From contig NC_081555.1 of the NCBI RefSeq assembly GCF_963082655.1, positions 153,449,801 to 153,513,800 on the forward strand: a stretch of DNA of 64,000 bases, in the 5' to 3' direction. Shown piece by piece: positions 56,160 through 64,000 of the stretch (its first letter is position 1; every line of letters starts with the position of its first letter). Both the position numbers and the translations under genes were made by a program. The notes beneath the pieces are model-generated. The model had not been told where the DNA came from. It saw only the letters and a list, made by a program, of their open reading frames with translations, and made no database searches. This DNA comes from Stomoxys calcitrans (taxonomy: Eukaryota > Arthropoda > Insecta > Diptera > Muscidae).

Positions 56160-58025
56160 GATGTAAAAAAATGTTTGGAAAATTTAATCGATGATGTTCA
56201 GAATTGGCGGGCTCATCGGCACTTATTCTCGGACCATCGCTACATTAGGTTTGGAATAGCATAGCCAGCTCCGAACCCAATAAGTTTAGGCAAGAATATT
56301 TACATTGTTCAAACATAGAAGACAATGTCAATGGGATTAAAATTGCAATAGTGGGTTCTTTCGAAGATAATTGTTCTCTTCTAGAAAGGAAATCACCGTA
56401 AGAAAACCCCTGGATGATCGTGGAGATTCGCAATATTGGGAAAGAGGTCCGACGATTTTATAACAGAGCATATCCTAAAATATTGACAGTTTATTGGGAT
56501 GTGTATTATACCCGGATCAAGGAATACAATCCATAGCGTCAAGGAATACAATCCATAGCGAACAGATCCATAGCGTTAATGACGGCGCCAAGATGACATA
56601 GAGTCTCTCAAAACTCCATGTCCAAATTGAAACTTTGGTAGACGACATGGGAGTGAGAGCAGATACAACGGACACATGTTAAAGTTTTTGATGAAACGCA
56701 TTTTCCACAGGATACGACGGGACTCACGGAGAAACCAGAATCTAGGAATAATGAAGTCGCTCAAAGGCTTATAATTATCATTAGACTGCCCGGCACGAGA
56801 CTGTGCATAAAATAAAAGAATCCTTCGAAACCAAGGTGTATGGGGGGCTCTTAACAATGTGCGGAAAATCTGCCTGTTCATGAGGAAGGCGAAGGTGGGC
56901 CAATATGAGGCATCACGTTTTCTCAACAGAACGTTTTCGATGTATGACAAGGTCAACTACTTAGGAGTGTTGTTGCACAGGAAAACGAACTGAAAGTGTT
57001 ACATTGGGATGTTGGGCACTATGTACACGGGCCGTAGGATCGAAAGAGTGCTTGAACCCAAGGATAGTCCACTGGCCCTAAAGGAGCGTAATTAGACCAA
57101 TACTTACTTACGCCTCAGTAGTTTGACGGAGTTTGATGGAGAAAAGTGCAACATAAGGATAATACAAAGGGGTCCAGAGAACATGTTGTCTTAGTATGGG
57201 CGGGGCAATGAGAGCCAAGTACACTAGGGCACTGCCAACTATTTTAGACATCTATGAATACAGCGACCCATAGGCATACAGATACAGACTGAGACAGACA
57301 CTGCGGCTATGTGACTTAAGTTGATGCGAGAATGGATAGAGGATAAGAGCAGGCCACACCATCGCAGCAAAGCCGAGACGAAGATAGGAAACCTAGAAGG
57401 AGTGAAAGAGGTTTTTCGATCGGATACCTGAGACGACACTTGAGGTCGAATGCGAGGCACTGCTGCCAGCGGCACAGTCTTGCATGGACGGAACTGTGGT
57501 ACTGTCATTTGGAAGTTTATGCTACAAGGACGGATCAACGTTAGAGGACAGAGTGGGCATGGGGGTCTACATTCAGAACCCAGTGACTGACATCAGTTTC
57601 CGACTGCCTGACCATAATACGGTCCTAAAGGCAGAAATCCGGGTGCTCATGGAATGCTTGAGTTAGTGTGTTGTTAAAGCATGGAAGTCGAGTCGAGGAT
57701 TGTGAATATTTTTTGCCATCAGGGTAATAACAATAAGGATGGTAGGGTCACGAGCAGTCTGGGAGTGTAAGAAGCAAATTAACGCCTTCTCTAAAGATGG
57801 CACGATCCCCATTGCTTGGTTGCTGGGTCATAGCGGAGTAAGAGGGAATAAGAGAGCAGATTATGAAACTTGGTTAATCCAAAGTCTTTCAGGGCGACGG
57901 CATCCGAGTTAAAGGGCGACTAACGCGCATGTTACACTGTGGAACAGCGAAACTGTCGGTAGGACGAGGATACTCTTATGGAGAGATCCGGCTCGTGATA
58001 TGACGAGGCTACTACTGAAAGGTAG
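56160..58025 (+). mobile_element. Decayed non-LTR retrotransposon (endonuclease end, linker, RT end, RNase H)
   Basis: Plus-strand pieces in order: VQNWRAHRHLFSDHRYIRFG (about 56196-56255), the endonuclease C-terminus with the SDH motif. A linker follows with RRFYNRAYPKILTVYWDVYY (about 56445-56510). The RT end has FLNRTFSMYDKVNYLGVLLH (about 56914-56980). RNase H starts with YKDGSTLEDRVGMGVYIQNP and has HNTVLKAEI with the glutamate motif (57510-57640). A decayed rest extends to about 58020. Most of the RT is deleted and many stops are present. A 21-bp direct repeat (caaggaatacaatccatagc plus g) lies near 56518 and 56539. Confidence 0.8.
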
Positions 58026-58313
58026 TAAGAATTTGTTTCGTTCTCAAACTTTAATTTCTATAAAAAAAATGGCTAGGATCTCATTTCTACAGAAAATTTT
58101 GTAATAATGTATTTCTGTGGAATCTTTTGGTTTAATTTTTTCTATAGATAATTTTATTTAAAAAAAATAAGTTTAAATTTTATTCTATCTAAAATTTAAA
58201 AAAAAAAGTATATCGATATCTATGGAATTTTTTCAAAATTGTTTTCCATCGTTTTTTGCGTTTCTTTGGATCGGTCACAAAAATTTTTTCATTTTGTTGT
58301 GGGATTAAAATGA

Positions 58314-59350
58314 AACAAGTAAAAGTGTGCTAAGTTCGGCCGGGCCGAATCTTATATACCCTCCACCATAAAAAGCATTTGTCGAGTTCTTTTCCCGACA
58401 TCCCTTTTTAGGAAACAAAATATAAAAGAAAAGAATTGCTATTATATTGGGGCAATGTCAAGTTATGGTCCGGTGTGAACTGAATGTTGGAGACCATAGT
58501 GAAGTCATAATATATAAAAATTTCAGCCAATTCGAGTAAGAATTGTGTCCTTTAGGGTCTCAAAAAGTAATATAGAGAGATCGGTTTATATGGGAGCTAT
58601 AAAAGGCTATGGACCGATTCGTACTATATTTGACATGCATGTTTAAGGTCATGGGAGAAGGCGTTGTACTAAATTTCGGCCAAATCGGATAATAATTATG
58701 CCCTCTGGAGGCTCAAGAAGTCAAAAACCCCCGATCGGTTTCAATGGGAGCTACATCAGGTTATGGACCGATTTCAAACATATTTTGCACAGTTATTGGA
58801 AGTCTAAATAAAACACCTCGTGCAAAATCACCAAATTGGATAAAAATTGTGCCCTCTAGTGGTTTAAGAAGTAAAGACCCATGATCGGTTTATATGGTAG
58901 CTATATCAGGTTATGGACCGATTTCAACCATACTCGGCACAGTTGTTAGAAGTCACAACAAAACACCTCATGCAAAATTTCAGCCAAATTGGATAAAAAT
59001 TGTGCCTTCTAGTGGCTCAAGAAGTCAAGACCCGAGATCGGTTTATATGACAGCTATACCAAAATATGGACCGATATAGCCCATTTACAATACCAACCGA
59101 CCTACACTAATAAGAAGTATTTGTGCAAAATTTCAAGCGGCTAGCTTTACTCCTTCGGAAGTTAGCGTGCTTTCGAAAGACAGACGGACGGACGGACGGA
59201 CAGACGGACGGACATGGCTAGATCGACATAAAATTTCACGACGATCAAGAATATATATACTTTATGGGGTCTCAGACGAATATTTCGAGTAGTTACAATC
59301 AGAATGACGAAATTAGTATACCCCCCATCTTATAGTGGAGGGTATAAAAA
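58314..59350 (-). mobile_element. Complete HLE-A element (1.04 kb)
   Basis: The left (3') end aacaagtaaaagtgtgctaa carries an intact palindrome ttcggccgggccgaa and ataccctccaccataaaaag. About three repeats follow, a GTCY tract (about 59177-59215), the leader, and the 5' end cccatcttatagtggagggt followed by ataaaaa. Confidence 0.85.
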
Positions 59351-61796
59351 CGCAAAACCAGATGAATGAACGGACGGCACGTCGATAAATGTTTATGCTG
59401 CAATTCGCACACATTGAAAGGTTACTCTTTGGTAACAAAATATTGCCGGATAACAGGTTTTGACTATTGTGTGTATTGCTGATGCTAGATGTTCTAGATA
59501 CTTTAGTAAAGATATTGGCGGTAAGAGTTTTCTTCTTTTATTTCGCTTGAAGAAATGTATCCTGATGTGATCCAATGTTCGTCTCAAAGAGGCAAGCTTC
59601 TACCATTGTGCAGCTTACTTACTATTGAGTTGGTGGAATCACGTGTTTTGGGTCTTATCGTATTGATGATAAAGCTTTGGTTAGCTTTGAAATCAAGATC
59701 TCTGTAACCTGCTCAATGCATTTATAGCACACCACATTTTGCCTTAACTTTTTGAAAAGCAATTTTATTTTGATTTCCATTCTAAAAAGAAGCAAAACCA
59801 AAACCCATTGGTTACAGCTGAAGAAAGAAATCGAACAACAACATGAAACAACCAAAATATTTCTTTTTTTATATATATAATATTTTACCAATTTTTTTTC
59901 TGAAGAAATTTTGAACTCAATTTCATTTTTATTGAAATTTTGTCAAACTTTCATCTCTATGAAAGATTATTGCGGAGAAAATGTCAAAATTTTACTTCTG
60001 TAGGAAAATTTTTTTTAATTATTTCAAATGTGTGCTATTAAAATGGCCACCACTGTCTTACAACAGTGGTTTGGTATTTTTTTTCGGGAAGGGGGGTCAC
60101 CCACATAGAATTTTCTATGTTTGATATTTGTATGTTTTGATGTTCGCTCCTCATTCAGTGTTCCCCCGCATTTCGTGTTGGATGTTGTGTTGTTGTTGTG
60201 GTGTTTTTCTTCCTCTGTTCTGATCTTTTTTGCTCTATGAAGTGGGGCATTTGTAATAATAACAATAACAATAATAATAATATTCATAAATGAGAGCATT
60301 AGAAGCAGAAGTAAAGCTGACGTTGGCGCTGGCGGCTACCCATTGCCGTTAGTATGTCGTTATGTTGTGACTGTTGGTGTCGTACGGTTGGTGGGGGTTG
60401 TTGTTGTTGCAGTTGCTGTTATTCGACATAAAGATACAAATTATGATTTTGTTGGCGACTTTTGGTTTCATTTCCATAACATTTCATGTGGAGAGTTTTT
60501 ATTTTCGTTTTTTGGTTTTCTTATAAAGGAAGGGGTTTTGGAGTGAAGGGAATTGAAAAAAAAAGTAAATAAGATTAAAGATTTTTGAATAATGAATTTC
60601 GATTCAGGAACATTCCATCATTACTATGAAGCATAAACTCCACAGTTGTTGATATAATTCAAATTTCGCTTTCGTATTAAAAATTATTCTCATTCTAAAA
60701 ATATCACCCTATGCCTTACTACAGTTCATAGCTGTAATGTTGTATTGGATTTTCTAGTTTCTTACTCTTTCCACAAGCCATAGAAGAACAGAAAAACATG
60801 TTGTGGTCGTAGGAGATTTGAAAGTGCTTTTTTCAATTTCTGTACAATCCACTCGTCCGTCCGTCTGTCGTTATGTACATTCATCTATTCCCTCTGCGCT
60901 TGAAATGAAACCGAAAGTGTTGAGAAATTTATTGCTTAACTCGTGAAATGTACAACAAGAAAAATCACACATCATCTCCATTTCATTTCATTTCATATTT
61001 TTTTGAATTTGTTGTTTGCATTCATAAAAAACACGCATTTTTTGTGCGTTGTGCGTTATTGGCGTATTAGTGCATAGTACGATTTTATTGGTCTAAATGT
61101 TGTTTCCTATCAAATTTAAGCAAGTGGGAATTGCTGCCATTGCTACTAGTGAGTTGTTAGTATTGGGAAATTCGAATGTCACAAAAAAAAAAAAAACATC
61201 CTATTAAAAATCAAAATGATTTATTGTGACATTTAAGATCTTTCTAAAATGTTTAAATATTTAATCAATTTTTGATGTTAATAAAAATTAATGACTGAAA
61301 ATTTTAGTGAAAGAAGATTTACTCAAATATGTCACTTCTCACCCCATGGGATTATAAATTAAAATCTTCGGATGTTATCATAAAAATGTTGGATTACTAA
61401 AGATTTGTCGTTGGCTTCTAGGGTATAGATATAGATATAGGTGATATATGCGGAACATTTTCAGATTTCAGGTGTTTATTACAACACGTTGCGGAATGTA
61501 GAAGTGCCTATTTTATAAAATTTAGGCTATGTTTACTTTTCTTCTTTGACAATAACTAATTTTTTAAAAATTTTTAAGATTCAAATAAAATGTGGCATTT
61601 AATATAGAAATGAAATGTTGACAAAATTTTCTATAATCATAAAATTTTGCAAAAGTTTTCTGTAAATGAAAATTTAAAACATTTTTTCTATAGAAGGATA
61701 ACTTTGAAAAAACTGTTCTATTCGAAGCAAAACCATTAAACTGAAATTTTGATAAAACTTTCAATTAGGGATTAAAACAAAGATTTCTATAACCAG
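59351..61796. other. Long non-coding block, no gene seen
   Basis: About 2.4 kb of mostly unique AT-rich sequence with ttgttgttgttg and aataataataata microsatellites (60185-60210, 60258-60284, 60395-60412), a gtccgtccgtctgtcg scrap (60855-60872), and AAATTTT-rich repeats at 61560-61780. No coding exon is recognised. Confidence 0.5.
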
Positions 61797-63513
61797 TAAG
61801 GAAAGACAAAAGTCGTCGGAGCCGACTATATATTACTCTTCACCTACCTTTTAATTATAAATTCGGGCAATATGTAAATATATATGTATATGAGAGCTAT
61901 AATTAAATCTGAACCGACTTTCAAACAGATCGTTTGAAAATTGTTGTTTCGGCCATATAAGTGCAAATCCGGCGATACATATGTATGTGTGCTACATCCA
62001 AATTTGAACCGATTTTGATAAAATCTCGCAAACAGTAACAAAGCTTTCCGTGCCGATCGGTTAAAATTTTTTGCTACCACGGCCATTTAAGTGTAAATCG
62101 GGCGATGCATATAAATGGGAGCTACATCTAAATCTGAACCGATTTTGATGAAATCTTGCACATATGTTAAGATCAGTAACAAAACAATTCGTGGAAAATT
62201 TTGTGCAGATCGGTTAAAAATTGTAGTAACTACGGCCATTTAAGTGGAAATCGGGCGATTTATGTATATGGGAGCTATATCTAAATCTGAAGCGATTTTG
62301 ATGAAATTTTGCAGATGTGTTAAGATCAGTAACAGGACAATTCGTGCCAAATTTTGTGCAGATCGGTTGAAAATGTTTGCTACTACGGCCATTTAAGTGC
62401 AAATCGGGCGACACATATATATGGGAGCTATATCTAAATCTGAACCGATTTTGATGAAATCTTGCACATATGTTAAGATCAGTTACAAAACAATTCGTGG
62501 AAAATTTTGTGCAGATAGGTTAAAAATTGTAGTAACTACGGCCATTTAAGTGGAAATCGGGCGATTTATGTATATGGGAGCTATATCTAAATCTGAAGCG
62601 ATTTTGATGAAATTTTGCAGATGTGTTAAGATCAGTAACAAAACAATCCGTGCCAAATTTTGTGCAGATCGGTTGAAAATTTTTGCTACTACGGCCATTT
62701 GAGTGCAAATCGGGCGACACATATATATGAGAGCTGTATCTTAATCTGAACCGATTTTTACCAAAATCAATAGCGTTTGACCTTGGTAAGGTGAAAATTG
62801 AAGCTTCTAGGAGCAGCAAAAGTCAAATTCTGGGATCGGTTTATGCGGGGACTTTATCTGTTAATAGACCAACTAAGATCGTACTTGACATGAATTTAGG
62901 AAGTTATATCACACGGCTTTGTACCAAATTTCTGCCAAATCGGATGGAAATTAAGGCTTCTAGGAGCTCAAAAAGTCGAATTCATGGATCAGATTATATG
63001 GGGGCTATATCTATCTATCGACTAAGATCGTACTTGACATGTATGTTGGAAATTTATCACAAGTCTTTGTACCACATTTAAGCTAAATCAGATGGAATTT
63101 AAGGCTTGTAGGGGCTCAAGAAGTCAAATCCGGGAATCGGTTTATATGGAGGCTATACCTGTTTATAGACCAATTCGGATCATACTTGGCATGGAAGTTG
63201 GAAGTCATAAATCAAGTCCTTGTTCCAAACTTCAGACTAAATCGGGGAATCGGTTTAGGTGGGAACTATATCCAAATTTGAACCGATATGGCCTATTTGT
63301 AATCCCCAATGACCTCTATCAATAAGAAGTATCTGTGCAGAATTTCAAGCAGCTAGCTTTACGCGTTCGACCGCTATCGTGATTTCGACAGACGGAATGT
63401 CGAGACGATTAAGAATATTTGAGGTCTTCTTGGGGTCTGAGACGAATATTTCGAGGTGCTGCAAACGGAATGATTGGATTAGTATAGCCCATGCTGTGGT
63501 GGTGGGTATAAAA
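61797..63513 (-). mobile_element. Complete HLE-C element
   Basis: The left (3') end is gacaaaagtcgtcggagccg followed by actatatatta, with a different palindrome (GTCGGAGCCGAC) from A and B. The array of about five C-type repeats (tacggccatttaagtgcaaa; cgggcgacacatatatatgg) is followed by A-like units to about 63300. The leader (gtctgagacgaatatttcga) and the 5' end gctgtggtggtgggtataaa come last. The GTCY tract is almost absent (cgacagacgg). Confidence 0.8.
62081..62760 (-). repeat. 153-bp repeat array of HLE-C
   Basis: The landmark ggccattt (gg of cggcc) lies at 62081, 62234, 62387, 62540 and 62693, exactly 153 bp apart. Units 62234 and 62540 are nearly identical, as are 62387 and 62693, so a two-unit (306-bp) higher-order repeat is present. 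Confidence 0.92.
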
Positions 63514-64000
63514 AGCAATTTGTGTTTGTTTGTTCGCCTGTTCCGTGTTGACTCAAAAACGGCTCAACCAATTTTCTAGAAATTGTCACAGATGACGCAT
63601 AAAGATGCCGTGGTGAAAATAGGTTACTAAATTTTTTTAACATCTGAAGGGAGGGCGGACCCTCCCCCTTACCCCAATTTTCAGAAACGCCTGATCTCGG
63701 TAATGGGTGGTGCGATTCAAGCGAAATTTAGTGTGCTCTCTTATAGTAACCAAAAAAAAACAAAAATTTGGTATCGAATTTTCGGGTGTGGTACCTAGGG
63801 GGTCCTCAAAACCCACCTAATATATATTTACACTAATCATGACAATATGGGATTCAAATGCAAGGTATTTAGGATAAGAAAACGTAACTGATATCCAGTT
63901 ATCGGAACAAGTCTTAGGGGGACCACCCCAACCCCCAAAACACCTCTAAATGAGATATATTTAACGACCATGGCAATATGGGACTCAAATAAAAGGTATT
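63514..64000 (+). mobile_element. Family E element, head, cut by the window end
   Basis: Starts gtgtttgtttgttcgcctgt followed by caaaaacggctcaaccaatt and gaaattgtcacagatgacgc. It then has cctccccttaccc-type sequence and the first repeats (gattcaaatgcaaggtattt; ctcaaataaaaggtatt). It is closely colinear with 14110-14480. Confidence 0.75.

Overview
The window is a repeat-rich piece of a higher-fly (Diptera) chromosome, most likely from a muscid of the Stomoxys/Haematobia/Musca group. The organism is inferred from AT-rich DNA, short phase-0 introns, mariner-type MITEs, and a dominant family of DINE-1/Helentron-like elements with 153-bp internal repeats. No species can be proved without a search. 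I see no operon, CRISPR array, rRNA gene or free-standing tRNA gene.

One host gene is convincing: a three-exon, 196-residue secreted protein at 47579-48317 (+), resembling the DUF1091 (DM8) family of flies. It has intact GT/AG splice sites, a TATA box and a poly(A) signal. It sits in about 1.1 kb of unique sequence between a MITE (to 47284) and a Helentron-like element (from 48405).

Almost everything else recognisable is transposon-derived. (1) Helentron-like elements (called HLE here) begin with TATACCCTCCACCAT and, near the other end, carry a GC-rich palindrome followed by TTAGCACGCTTTTACTTG. Many also carry a (GTCY)n tract and arrays of 153-bp repeats. Three diverged subfamilies occur: HLE-A (about 3.68-5.63, 6.75-8.49, 13.1-14.1, 17.8-18.8, 21.0-22.6, 25.0-25.9, 37.2-40.4, 43.1-46.3, 48.4-50.1 and 58.3-59.35 kb), HLE-B (1-1.85, 43.3-44.9 and 51.6-53.9 kb) and HLE-C (61.8-63.5 kb). 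(2) Nine copies of a roughly 237-bp mariner-type MITE. (3) A tRNA-derived SINE with Pol III A and B boxes; two copies have clear target-site duplications. (4) Dead non-LTR retrotransposon fragments of at least three types, at 1.93, 11.2-13.1, 28.4-29.3, 32.4-33.7, 36.2-37.2, 46.6-47.0, 50.1-51.0 and 56.2-58.0 kb. (5) A deleted mariner transposase at 55.1-55.6 kb. (6) A second repeat family (family E, period about 130 bp) at 8.7-9.1, 14.1-16.7, 20.2-21.0, 23.8-25.0, 46.4-46.6 and 63.5-64.0 kb.

Blocks of non-repetitive, non-coding DNA lie at 2.4-3.7, 5.6-6.7, 9.1-10.1, 16.7-17.8, 18.8-20.2, 22.6-23.8, 26.1-28.4, 29.8-32.4, 34.5-36.1, 42.0-42.8, 53.9-55.1 and 59.35-61.8 kb. They are intergenic or intronic; one possible untranslated first exon ends at a GTAAGT donor at 35990. 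I found no new functional system. The most interesting signals are the invariant 153-bp period shared by three diverged HLE subfamilies, a minisatellite born inside a reverse-transcriptase motif, a perfect 27-bp palindrome in another reverse transcriptase, the SINE, and the isolated secreted-protein gene.
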